54,675 nt of DNA from a virus. The notes beneath the pieces are model-generated. The model did not search any database. It saw only the letters and a program-made list of their open reading frames with translations, and had not been told where the DNA came from. The DNA is taken from the IMG/VR virus record IMGVR_UViG_3300030333_004255, positions 1 to 54,675 of that record; one strand, written 5' to 3'. Shown piece by piece: positions 38,135 through 47,054 of this stretch. The position numbers and the translations under genes were made by a program. The stretch's first letter is position 1. Each line of letters starts with the position of its first letter.

Positions 38135-38395
38135 TTATTCCCCGTCACCTTCCTCTGGAGGAGGTGGTGTTGCTTCGGTCACAGTAAACCCGCCCTCAGC
38201 CATCGCTGTTTCTACCTTAGAAACGATGTCTGGAAGCACGCTTGCCACGTTCGATTCTGGTAATGAAATAAACTGATTGCTTTTAGTTCCGAACTCGACG
38301 GCCTTGTAATGACCTCGCGCCGATACGCTAATCGAATCAGTTGTGAAATCTTTGATCACTGTGATCTGGATTTGCTGGATTTCTTTGGTCGCCAT
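38135..38395 (-). CDS. Small tail-associated protein, 86 aa (paralogue)
   Basis: ATG at 38395 is preferred: GGGAGA lies 7 bases upstream, whereas the longer frame (38428) begins inside the upstream gene. Sequence begins MATKEIQQIQITVIKDF and ends with PPPPEEGDGE. Similar in layout to its neighbour at 37890. Unknown. Confidence 0.65.
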   Translation of the reverse strand: MATKEIQQIQITVIKDFTTDSISVSARGHYKAVEFGTKSNQFISLPESNVASVLPDIVSKVETAMAEGGFTVTEATPPPPEEGDGE

Positions 38396-38408
38396 TTGCG
38401 AATCTCCC

Positions 38409-40841
38409 TTATGCGTACGCTTGCCCAATTACTGACGCGTAGATCATTTCATTACCAGAGGTGTCATGCGTTAGAACGAACTGGACTATATCGAATGCCT
38501 GATCGCCCGTGCTCATTGTGTGCTTAACACCACCAGCCCATTTGATTGTCACGTTGCCTAGAGAACCAGTACCGTAGCCCGTAAATGCAGCAGCGGTTGA
38601 AGGATAAGTGATAGTGTAAGCCGCCCCACCGCTCGTATCTCTTTGCTGCAAAATGCAAGTCCTGGTCTGGTAAGTACCTTGGGCAGGGTAGAAGTGAATT
38701 TTCATCGTAGTGATATCTGCCGTCAATTGATGCTCATTGCAGTCACCAGTATGGCAGACCATAATCAACTCACCGCTACTTTGAGTCAGCCCGTTTGTGT
38801 CGTCAAACGTTGCCCGGACACCACCAGCGCCTAAGACTTCAAAGGATATAGTGTCATCCGCTTTTCGGATGTCGATACCTTTGCTGCCAAATGTTCCACT
38901 GGTCCCGCTGGCGAATGCAGTTTTTAGGTTTAACTCTTTGAACCCATTGGATTCTGTCCCCAAAGCGCAAACACCGTCGCCAGCCGTCGAAAGACTTTCT
39001 ACGAGGTTGTTACCAATCACCGCCGAATTGGCTGCCGAAGTTACGACATTGTACCCGATCGCGATCTGGTTATCGAGTGTGGCAGCGCAATCGCTTTCGC
39101 TACCGATACTAATGTTTTGATTGCCCGAGGTGATTGTGTTACCGGCCCGGTAGCCCATGATAGTGTTGTCGTCACCACCGCTAATCTCCGTCCCAGCCGC
39201 GCTTCCCATAATCGTGTTATTGCTCGCCGCACTCCCACTGGTCATAATCATGCGACCGAAACAGACGTTGCTGCTAGAGGCCCCGGTGTTGTGCATAACT
39301 GATTGACCGAAAAGAACGTTACTGTTCCCAGTCGTATGAAGTCCAAGCTTAGTCCCAAAACCAGTGTTCTCGGTTTGAGAATTGTCGTCGTTGCTAAAAA
39401 GCGAGTTCCCTAATTTCAAACCTGTGTCGTCGTCTGCGCCCAAATGGAATTGCTGATCGTTGATACGTTTGAACAAATCCTTGCCGTCGCCCGTCTGAAA
39501 TCGAAACGCCGGAGGATCTGTGTACATAGTCGAGTTATCAGTAGGTGTTCCACTAATGGCTGAATCAAGCGTTAATGCTGTGTCGCTTTGGATGGATGCG
39601 ACTGTAAAAGTCTCCGTTCCACCGTCCGTAGTAATTTTGATTGCCGAACCCCAGTTCAGCTCGTTCTTGAAGTCAGTCCCGTCACCGACAAGGCTAGTGC
39701 CCGAGCTAGAAGAGTCTAGGTGCCCTGTCAAAGCTTCGTTCAAAGTACCCTTAACGTCGAGAATAGCAGCAGGAGCATTAGTGTTGATTCCAATTTTGTC
39801 TGCACTAGCATCACAGTGCAGCATGTTGGCTACATTTGCGGATGAATAGTTAAAGTTGCAGTCATGCTGTTGCTCATTGAATAAAACAAACCCGTCTGAC
39901 CCAGCCCTTGCGCTTAAACGGTGCTGGTTTTTAACCTTAGCGCCCGCAGCGTTCGTACCGTACAGACTGATAGCACCAGCCGCACTATCATAAGTCTCCA
40001 TACGAATCGCGAGATGATCTGTATCGGTCTTGAACCCTATTAAGTCTTCATGGGTAGAACTGGCTTTTACGTGAAATTTATAAGCAGGGCTTGATTCGTT
40101 GATCCCTACATTACCGGAGCCGTCGATAGTTAAACGATCTCCACCCGCTGTCTTAAAACGCATCTTATCAGTGTTGTGGTGATAACCGATCAAGCCTACG
40201 TCATTTGTGGCAGGGTCTACAAAGTTTAAACTAGCTTCATAGCTGGATGTGGTGCAAATCGAGATTCCTGTATTGCCAGAACCCTCGACAATGAGATCGT
40301 CGGCATTGGCGGTCACATCTGTGACTGTAGAATTGCCAGTCATGATGTGGAGGGAGCCCTTCGGGGCTACATCCATAACAGCCGTTTCACCACCTGTAGA
40401 AATCTGTCCAGCTGAATGGATCCTGAGATATTCAGTTAGCGATGAGCCGTCGTTTGCTTGAAAGACAATCTTGCCTTTACTGTCGTCAGCTGACCCGTCG
40501 TGAGAAACTTGAACCCGAGCCATAGTCACCGCAGCAGGAGAACCCCCTCCGGTTCTCAAACCCGTGAAGTCCATTTGGGATTCGCGTCCGTTGTCGCTGT
40601 CTTCGGCTGTGCTGTTATCGAATGTCAAAGTGGGGCTGGCGTTCTCGATCTCGACATCACCCACCGAAATGACTGAAGCACCACCGCCTGCGAGAATTAG
40701 TTTCTCCGCAGAGTCAGTTGTATCTATCTCAATATAATCTGCACCATCAGCAGATTCAATTAATACTGAGGGATCTGTATTGTCATCTATACTAGAGGTA
40801 CCTGCAACACCACTTTGTTGGAAGTCACTAAAACCTGCCAT
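38409..40841 (-). CDS. Tail fibre with YadA-head-like repeats, 810 aa
   Basis: N-terminal beta-rich phage fibre region, a domain around 360-445 of the type GTSLVGDGTDF...DTALTLDSAISGT, and at about 490-620 short repeats ending NTIMG or NQNISIGSES, like the trimeric YadA/adhesin head beta-roll. The C-terminus is a beta domain without a recognisable chaperone. A trimeric fibre or tail spike is likely. Couples to the upstream gene by TAATG. Confidence 0.75.
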   Translation of the reverse strand: MAGFSDFQQSGVAGTSSIDDNTDPSVLIESADGADYIEIDTTDSAEKLILAGGGASVISVGDVEIENASPTLTFDNSTAEDSDNGRESQMDFTGLRTGGGSPAAVTMARVQVSHDGSADDSKGKIVFQANDGSSLTEYLRIHSAGQISTGGETAVMDVAPKGSLHIMTGNSTVTDVTANADDLIVEGSGNTGISICTTSSYEASLNFVDPATNDVGLIGYHHNTDKMRFKTAGGDRLTIDGSGNVGINESSPAYKFHVKASSTHEDLIGFKTDTDHLAIRMETYDSAAGAISLYGTNAAGAKVKNQHRLSARAGSDGFVLFNEQQHDCNFNYSSANVANMLHCDASADKIGINTNAPAAILDVKGTLNEALTGHLDSSSSGTSLVGDGTDFKNELNWGSAIKITTDGGTETFTVASIQSDTALTLDSAISGTPTDNSTMYTDPPAFRFQTGDGKDLFKRINDQQFHLGADDDTGLKLGNSLFSNDDNSQTENTGFGTKLGLHTTGNSNVLFGQSVMHNTGASSSNVCFGRMIMTSGSAASNNTIMGSAAGTEISGGDDNTIMGYRAGNTITSGNQNISIGSESDCAATLDNQIAIGYNVVTSAANSAVIGNNLVESLSTAGDGVCALGTESNGFKELNLKTAFASGTSGTFGSKGIDIRKADDTISFEVLGAGGVRATFDDTNGLTQSSGELIMVCHTGDCNEHQLTADITTMKIHFYPAQGTYQTRTCILQQRDTSGGAAYTITYPSTAAAFTGYGTGSLGNVTIKWAGGVKHTMSTGDQAFDIVQFVLTHDTSGNEMIYASVIGQAYA

Positions 40842-41251
40842 TAGAATCCTCCCAGAATTGCGGACACCGTAGCTTTGTCGTTAGCGTTGGGAGAGCCAGT
40901 AGCCACAACATTAGCTAGGCGGAAGTTTTTGGCGTTGACTTCGAAGTTGATCACAAAGCTTACAGTCGAAGACGATACCTTCTTAAACAACATGTCGGAC
41001 ATTGTAAGTGTGCCAGACGACAATGCTGAGGTTTGCAACGTGTAGAACGTGGAACCGTCGTCACTAGCTTCGATGTTAAACTGGATACCAGTGCCAGCGT
41101 TGCGAGTGTAGGTCACGTAAAGGCTGACCTGGTTGTGATTGGCGCAATCGATAGATGTGCCTGCTGCAACCGCACTGTTAATAGCTGTAGCGTTGAATCC
41201 TGTAGCGGTAGCTGCTACAGGTTTAGTTAGTTTCAGTCCTCTTACTGCCAT
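40841..41251 (-). CDS. Small beta-rich virion-like protein, 136 aa
   Basis: Ser/Thr/Ala-rich, all-beta appearance with QVSLYVTYTRNAGTGIQF and IEASDDGSTFYTLQTS, typical of small phage structural proteins with an Ig-like or jelly-roll fold. Lies between tail tip and fibre genes. Exact role unknown. Confidence 0.6.
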   Translation of the reverse strand: MAVRGLKLTKPVAATATGFNATAINSAVAAGTSIDCANHNQVSLYVTYTRNAGTGIQFNIEASDDGSTFYTLQTSALSSGTLTMSDMLFKKVSSSTVSFVINFEVNAKNFRLANVVATGSPNANDKATVSAILGGF

Positions 41252-41359
41252 TGTTATTCTCCCCCGCCGCCCATGTATTCCAGTGAAAGTGTAGCATTAT
41301 CTGCAACGTACATCCAGATTGTAATTTAGAGCAACAGTATTTAATCCATTCTATTTGTC

Positions 41360-41395
41360 GGCCAGGGAAATCACCGGGGTTGGACCCCCCTGGCC
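41360..41395 (-). other. Nested hairpin between tail tip and next gene
   Basis: GGCCAGGG/CCCTGGCC arms (41360-41367 and 41388-41395) enclose a second GGGGT/ACCCC stem. A smaller CCCCT/AGGGG hairpin lies just before it at about 41401-41413 (minus-strand order). No clear U tract follows. The rest of the 165-bp gap holds no gene I can see. Possible attenuator or RNA processing site after the tail-tip gene. Confidence 0.6.
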
Positions 41396-41416
41396 TAGCC
41401 CCCTCTAAGGGGAGCG

Positions 41417-44400
41417 TTAGTCGATTTGTTTGCCCTGGAATACACAAAGTATTCCACCGTTATCAAAGGTCATTGTTTTTGCGGTGGTGTTTGTAACTAC
41501 CACTTTAATTAGATCGTTTTTATATATACTAACTGGACCTGAGTTTAAATTAAACAAAGTAAAAGTAGTTGTACCGTTGTATGAAAAATCCCCTGATATA
41601 GCCGCATAACTCACACCCGCATTAGTGCTTCTTTGGATTTCAACAGTAGACAGTAAATTAGAGTCAACAGCGTGTGTAGTTTTGATTCGTACAGAAAACT
41701 CATAAATCCCATCTCTGGGTACAGTATATACCCCTGTCGAGGCGTTATAACCTTCCCCTATATCAAAAGAGGGTGCATTGGCTTTGTCATCAAACACTAC
41801 AGTGTAGGAGGCTGAGGCTGCTACAGTGGGGGCAGAGGCGGCACGCACTGCTGCTCTAAAACTAGGAGTAGCATTAACCAGGCGGGCGTCATTGATGTAC
41901 ATGTTCCCGGTGTTATTGGCCCTAGTGAATACAAACTTGCACCACTTGGTAGCCGAGTTAAGCTTGAAGGCTTTGGTCATCTCGGTCCAAGTAGTTACGT
42001 TTAGCGTGGTGGACAAATCATTCTCTAGGGTATGGTTTGCAGGGGTTGTGCTTTTATCCCCTTGATATTCATACACTTTCATACTGAAGTCAGCACCTGT
42101 GTTATCTGTTAACACATTCGCTAAAGCTCTAACCACCCCACCAGCTGGGACAGGGAACAGATCAGTTTCTATGGATGCTGAAGACGAAGTACCTGACGGG
42201 CTCTTGATAGACGCTACGCCATTTAAAACCAGGTTGTTGCCGTGACCTAACTCTCTTTGAAAATCAGTACCCCAAGTCCCTGATGTTACATTGAAACCAA
42301 AAGGTGCTCGATGGTTGGACTGAGCCGAACCAGAATTTTCGATATGCTCATGCCAGCTGCCGATATCCCCAAACGGGTTATACTGCACCATGTCAGAATA
42401 GTTGGCGTCACGATGCGATGCGTTATTCCCCCGAGCTACAAATGTAACGACATTACTCATAGGGGTGTTTACGACACTAGATGAAGCGTCCTGTGTATCA
42501 GGGTTAATAGACAGGGTTCGAACTCTTTGGCAGCAGGCAAAGTAATACGTTGTTCCCGGTATCAAACCAGCAACAGTAAACGTAGAGCCTCCGGTACCTA
42601 CATAGGTACCCCCTTGCTCAAAAGGAGTGTGGTCATTTTGAACCGCGTTAGATACCAAAGCCCCTGAACTTGTAGACATAAAATAATGCCCACCTACATC
42701 CCACATATTTCGTACCTGTGTAGAGTGCTCTATAGCTGGGCTCATGTTCAGTGTTGCGGTATTGCCTCCCCCATTAAGTAACCCTCTGCCACCAGTTACT
42801 GCAATAGATGTAATATCTATGGAGCCCGAACCAGAAGGCAATGCGTTAGCCAATGTGAAGTAATAGTTATCAGCAGTGCCATCGTTGTAAAAACTAGAGG
42901 TAGTTACAGATTCTACAATGTTAGTATGAGTCTGTGTACCACTATCTGTATAGGTTAGGGTAACCTCCCTACCAGGGAACACTTCGCTTATCAGAGCATT
43001 CCTAGCGGCATCGTTTCTAGTGATCACCTTTTTAGCTGAGTCACCTTTAGTAAACTTGTACAGACCTGTAAGGTTGTAGTTCGACACTGCGGCAACGCTG
43101 GCATCCGCCACAACTTCTAGAACTGGGGCATCTAAATCTGTGTAGGTTACAGAAGATGTGGCACCTCTTAACCAACTATTAATACCTCCAGATGGTTTAC
43201 CTCTACAGGTCATAGAGGTAGTAGCCCCGCTACCAGAGATAGAGTGTTTCAAACTGTATAAAGCCAGGGATTGATCTGAAGTATAGTGGTCGTCGTTGGC
43301 TTCAAACTTATAGTAATCCCCTACCTCAGCAGCCCAGAAGTATGGCATTTCTACCTCTTGGACTATTTCAGGATCTTGCAAATCCTTTAAAGCCATACGA
43401 GCTAGACGGTCTGCTTCTACCTGTGTACCGATCATTGAGAGGGTGCCTTCGTTACCAGCAAGCCGCATAGATCTTCTTCCGTACTTAGCTATCGACGAAG
43501 CATTCTCTGCGTCCACATGTCTCCGGTTGGAAGCTACCCACTCATCCCCATCTCGAATCGTTTCGTTATAATGAACCCTGACATGGTTTCTAATCCTAGC
43601 CTGGCTTACCGATACAGATTCAACATTGTAGTACAAGGAAGGGTTAAAGGTAAAATCAACGTTAGTTGAAACCCTGTCTCTGTGTGGCAAAAATAAAGTA
43701 GGGACAAAAGCACCGTCAGATGTAGCATCTATAGCATTACCAGTATCTACTTCATCGTTCCACTTGAACCTAAAATCCCATCCAATCTCATTAGCAACTT
43801 CTCGACAGGCATTCATAAGGTTCTTGTCAATCACCTTGAAGTTGTGAGTAGGGATATATTGGGGCCTCTCATCAATAGTAAAAGAATCTCCAGACCTATT
43901 ACCCCCACCAACCAACTGGTCTTGCACTTTCATGGAAGTGTCACTGGTAATCTCATCCACTATTGTAGCGAAAGGTGTCCCACCAGAATCTAAAGTAACG
44001 CCCTGACCTACAGCCAACTCGGTTGTAAATTTCGTACTTGATCCGGTAACAACATTTGTATCTTCATTTATAGATATAGTACCCGTACCAGTTTTAGCCG
44101 ATACAGTGTTAGAGGAGAGTAGACTGGTATCATCCCCTGTCTCTGTATAGAGGTAGTAGTCTACATTGTTATGTGTATAGACTGCGGTACCGTCAGCAGC
44201 TGTAGTGTAAGCCTCGTTGTTCGAAGCCATAATTTGCTGGATAATTTGAATAAGGCTTAATGTATTACCAGTATCTACCCCACCGTTACCGTAACTTGTG
44301 AACTCACCGCCACTATCTCTGGGTGGGTAAATCATCCACCAGTCTTGGTACCTGCCCCCTAAATCCCTACAATTTATACTTACAATAGAGTCACCCCAAT

Positions 44401-45052
44401 CGATGTCATCTATGTAACCTCGGAACACTTCTTTCCAATCACTAGATCTGGGGGATTGGTCCATAGCTGTAGTAGCCGTCTCAATAACTATTTTACTTGC
44501 GATATCTAAAGCAGGGGAAGATACACCGTAATTCAAATTTGGAATGGACGATGGAGCCAGAGGGGCCAGATTTAATTCTTCGACTTGTCTAACCAAATTA
44601 ATAGAAGCAGTCCTTACGGGGTTATCCAAATCATCAGTAATCTCTACTGACTCTATCCAGTTAAACCCTCGATAATCAGACAGGTCTATGATGTTGGAAC
44701 CAGAGTTTTGAACTATATCTAAACTGGAGCCAGCAGTCATATCCTCAGTAACAGTTAGAGAAGTGTTCGAATCTATTGCAGATACAACCCTGCTTTCAGA
44801 CCCTACGGTAATCTCAGAACCTACTGATAACTGTTCTAAAAACTTACTACCTGTTGCCGTAAGTGTTGTTAAAGACCCACCCGCCACTACCCCTGAACCA
44901 CTACCAGTTAGGGTTTGACTCGTTGACCGGAAGTTCCCTGTGTACGCATTACCGTTAGTAACAGGACTAGACCTATCCACCCGCACCCGTACATGCACTG
45001 ACCTGTTGGCAGATTGATGGATGTTAGTTTGTGCTGTCGTTAAGGTTCTCAT
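41417..45052 (-). CDS. Tail tip/central fibre protein with C1q-like end, 1211 aa
   Basis: The largest gene. The N-terminal half matches tail-tip hub style proteins (GFNWIESVEITDDLDNPVRT, then FRGYIDDIDWGDS). Two inserted beta domains of one type lie at about 48-110 and 315-385 (GSKFLEQLSVGSEITVG and STKFTTELAVGQGVTLD). The C-terminal about 135 residues look like a C1q/TNF jelly roll (ASTGVYTVPRDGIYEFSVRI). Probably the central tail spike contacting the host. TAATG junction with the upstream gene. Confidence 0.75.
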   Translation of the reverse strand: MRTLTTAQTNIHQSANRSVHVRVRVDRSSPVTNGNAYTGNFRSTSQTLTGSGSGVVAGGSLTTLTATGSKFLEQLSVGSEITVGSESRVVSAIDSNTSLTVTEDMTAGSSLDIVQNSGSNIIDLSDYRGFNWIESVEITDDLDNPVRTASINLVRQVEELNLAPLAPSSIPNLNYGVSSPALDIASKIVIETATTAMDQSPRSSDWKEVFRGYIDDIDWGDSIVSINCRDLGGRYQDWWMIYPPRDSGGEFTSYGNGGVDTGNTLSLIQIIQQIMASNNEAYTTAADGTAVYTHNNVDYYLYTETGDDTSLLSSNTVSAKTGTGTISINEDTNVVTGSSTKFTTELAVGQGVTLDSGGTPFATIVDEITSDTSMKVQDQLVGGGNRSGDSFTIDERPQYIPTHNFKVIDKNLMNACREVANEIGWDFRFKWNDEVDTGNAIDATSDGAFVPTLFLPHRDRVSTNVDFTFNPSLYYNVESVSVSQARIRNHVRVHYNETIRDGDEWVASNRRHVDAENASSIAKYGRRSMRLAGNEGTLSMIGTQVEADRLARMALKDLQDPEIVQEVEMPYFWAAEVGDYYKFEANDDHYTSDQSLALYSLKHSISGSGATTSMTCRGKPSGGINSWLRGATSSVTYTDLDAPVLEVVADASVAAVSNYNLTGLYKFTKGDSAKKVITRNDAARNALISEVFPGREVTLTYTDSGTQTHTNIVESVTTSSFYNDGTADNYYFTLANALPSGSGSIDITSIAVTGGRGLLNGGGNTATLNMSPAIEHSTQVRNMWDVGGHYFMSTSSGALVSNAVQNDHTPFEQGGTYVGTGGSTFTVAGLIPGTTYYFACCQRVRTLSINPDTQDASSSVVNTPMSNVVTFVARGNNASHRDANYSDMVQYNPFGDIGSWHEHIENSGSAQSNHRAPFGFNVTSGTWGTDFQRELGHGNNLVLNGVASIKSPSGTSSSASIETDLFPVPAGGVVRALANVLTDNTGADFSMKVYEYQGDKSTTPANHTLENDLSTTLNVTTWTEMTKAFKLNSATKWCKFVFTRANNTGNMYINDARLVNATPSFRAAVRAASAPTVAASASYTVVFDDKANAPSFDIGEGYNASTGVYTVPRDGIYEFSVRIKTTHAVDSNLLSTVEIQRSTNAGVSYAAISGDFSYNGTTTFTLFNLNSGPVSIYKNDLIKVVVTNTTAKTMTFDNGGILCVFQGKQID

Positions 45053-46056
45053 TACACTTCCGTCAACGTGAAGGACAGGCGTTGCATTATCCTACCATTA
45101 GTTTGGATATACTCAGAGTTACCTACTTGCCCTCTAACAGTTACCAGGTTTTCTTTAGTTATATCGCCAGTCATCTTTAGGTTAGGAAGAGCGCCCATCT
45201 CTTGTCCAAAGTTATACCAACCTAAGACCATATCAGTGGGAGCTGCGTAGGGTAGCAGTTGCACATCGTCTATCCTGTCAGGCCATCTCAAAGATGAGCT
45301 GAGAGGGTAAACACCTAATTTTATATTGGTCCAGCTTGAGGGGTCTGGGGTGTGTGATGTCGTAGCATAAGCTTGAAGAACCCCATTGATATATAAGTAT
45401 TGGTTGTACTCACCGGACTCTGCGTTTCTTCTAATAACCGCCGTAACCATTTTGAAACTACCGTCAAATGGATCTGAAATACTAAGGTGGCTAGTTTTAT
45501 CAGACGAACCAGATGCATCTACAGCGGATATTTTGTAGTTCAACTTGTTGTCCGAAGTAGTCCTGTATAAACGCACGCTGTTTCTATAATAGTCAGTTTT
45601 GTACATATTGAGTAAGTACTCAGTAGCACTAGGAGTAGCTGCGGTATCTGTCCAAACATTGAAGGTCAGGTCTTGTTGAGTCTTAATCATCTCAGTAGGG
45701 TAATCCGAATATATACCCGTACCTACTAACCTAGATTTTCCTGAGAACCCTGTGGGTACAGTGGAGCTGTAACTACCTCCAGCGTTTGTAGCAACAGGCG
45801 AAACATTTTTAGTCGAGTATGTAGTGTCGTCCATCGTGAACAACTGACCCTCACCTCGAATCAAACCACCATAAGCCAAGGCTTCTTTCTCTGTGAGGAA
45901 GGACGATATAAATGTCCATCTGCGTTTGGTGTAGCGCACATCTTGATAATGCCCTCCCGCTACACTTCTAGCTGAGGCACCCGCTGTATCTAAAGACTCA
46001 GAACCACTGTTAACTTCTATGGGTATCTCAACACCATTGAGTTTAAGGAAAGCCAT
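45052..46056 (-). CDS. Distal tail-like protein with LamG-like insert, 334 aa
   Basis: Begins MAFLKLNGVEIPIEVNSGSE; residues about 20-90 form a beta domain that recurs at the C-terminus, and about 95-275 look like an inserted LamG/concanavalin module ending DDVQLLPYAAPTDMVLGWYN. It is a paralogue of the next gene with the same domain order. Position after the tape measure fits Dit or another tail-tip ring protein. Confidence 0.68.
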   Translation of the reverse strand: MAFLKLNGVEIPIEVNSGSESLDTAGASARSVAGGHYQDVRYTKRRWTFISSFLTEKEALAYGGLIRGEGQLFTMDDTTYSTKNVSPVATNAGGSYSSTVPTGFSGKSRLVGTGIYSDYPTEMIKTQQDLTFNVWTDTAATPSATEYLLNMYKTDYYRNSVRLYRTTSDNKLNYKISAVDASGSSDKTSHLSISDPFDGSFKMVTAVIRRNAESGEYNQYLYINGVLQAYATTSHTPDPSSWTNIKLGVYPLSSSLRWPDRIDDVQLLPYAAPTDMVLGWYNFGQEMGALPNLKMTGDITKENLVTVRGQVGNSEYIQTNGRIMQRLSFTLTEV

Positions 46057-47054
46057 TATGACTCCTCCAACGCAATAGAAAGCTTTCGCATGTTAGATGA
46101 ACCGTTGGCTTGTATAACCTCCTCAGAACTTACATACCCGTAGAAGAGTGTAGTTAACGTATCGTCAGGAATACAGTCTCCATCTACATAGACTTTAGGG
46201 AGAGGAGACATAGCCTTACCCATTGCATGCCAGGCAGATACTATGTCGGATGTTGCAGCGTACGGAACTACCATTACCTCATCGATGTAGCCACCTGTGT
46301 ACTGACTCCCACTGGCACCATCGTTACCAATAGCAACAACAAAACTTGAGCTAGATAAATCTGGAATTCTGCAAGTAGTTGTATTGGACTCAGAAGCAGC
46401 TGATGCGGCATTGTAGTATAACTCTTTACAACTCTCACCTGTTTCTGGGTTAGTTCTCAAAACAGCAGTGAACATATGAAAGTTACTTACACCTGTCCAA
46501 ACTGTTGTTTTTGTAAGAGAGTGAGAACCTGCACTGTTTGAGGTAGTAAATATTATACTATCAACGCCACCACCCCTAGCGAGTTGAACGGTATTATCAC
46601 CTTGATCTGCATAGAATATATTACCCGTGCCACTAGTTGCGTCTGATGCCCACACGTTAATAGTTAAATCAGTTAACCCTGTGACTACACTTGATGGGTA
46701 TACAAGGTGAGTTCCAGCATCTAATGACTTGTTGAACTTTACGTGAGTGCTTTCCTGAGCATTAGCCGTAGAGGTTGTCGGCCCCACCCCTCGGCTGCTG
46801 TAGAGGTACTCGGCAGTAGAGTGCCCATCGAATGACCAGTACTCCCCCCGACCTCGAACCAAACCCTCAACAGCAGAAGCCTCCATCTCAGAAAGAGGGA
46901 TAGTTGTGAATTCCACTATTCGTTTGAAACCATAGCGAACGTTGACAGGAGAACCGTCGTAACCTTTCTCAAAGGAACCTACTTCTTTAGTAGTTACCGA
47001 TAAGGAGTCTAATTCAATGGGGACCGTGTACCCATTTATTCGCAACATTGTCAC
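46056..47054 (-). CDS. Distal tail-like protein with LamG-like insert, 332 aa (paralogue)
   Basis: Reads MTMLRINGYTVPIELDSLSV; shares with the 45052 protein the N-terminal block, the LamG-like insert (NFHMFTAVLRTNPETGE, IDEVMVVPYAATSDIVSAWH) and the C-terminal QANG...RKLSIALEE strand. TAATG junctions on both sides. A tandem duplication that has diverged strongly. Confidence 0.68.
   Translation of the reverse strand: MTMLRINGYTVPIELDSLSVTTKEVGSFEKGYDGSPVNVRYGFKRIVEFTTIPLSEMEASAVEGLVRGRGEYWSFDGHSTAEYLYSSRGVGPTTSTANAQESTHVKFNKSLDAGTHLVYPSSVVTGLTDLTINVWASDATSGTGNIFYADQGDNTVQLARGGGVDSIIFTTSNSAGSHSLTKTTVWTGVSNFHMFTAVLRTNPETGESCKELYYNAASAASESNTTTCRIPDLSSSSFVVAIGNDGASGSQYTGGYIDEVMVVPYAATSDIVSAWHAMGKAMSPLPKVYVDGDCIPDDTLTTLFYGYVSSEEVIQANGSSNMRKLSIALEES

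Noticed and set aside
41403-41413. CCCCT-TAG-AGGGG hairpin as a terminator of the tail-tip gene
   Set aside because: The stem is only 5 pairs and no U tract follows on the minus strand.
38409-45052. A diversity-generating retroelement acting on the tail genes
   Set aside because: No reverse transcriptase gene and no template-variable repeat pair could be seen.
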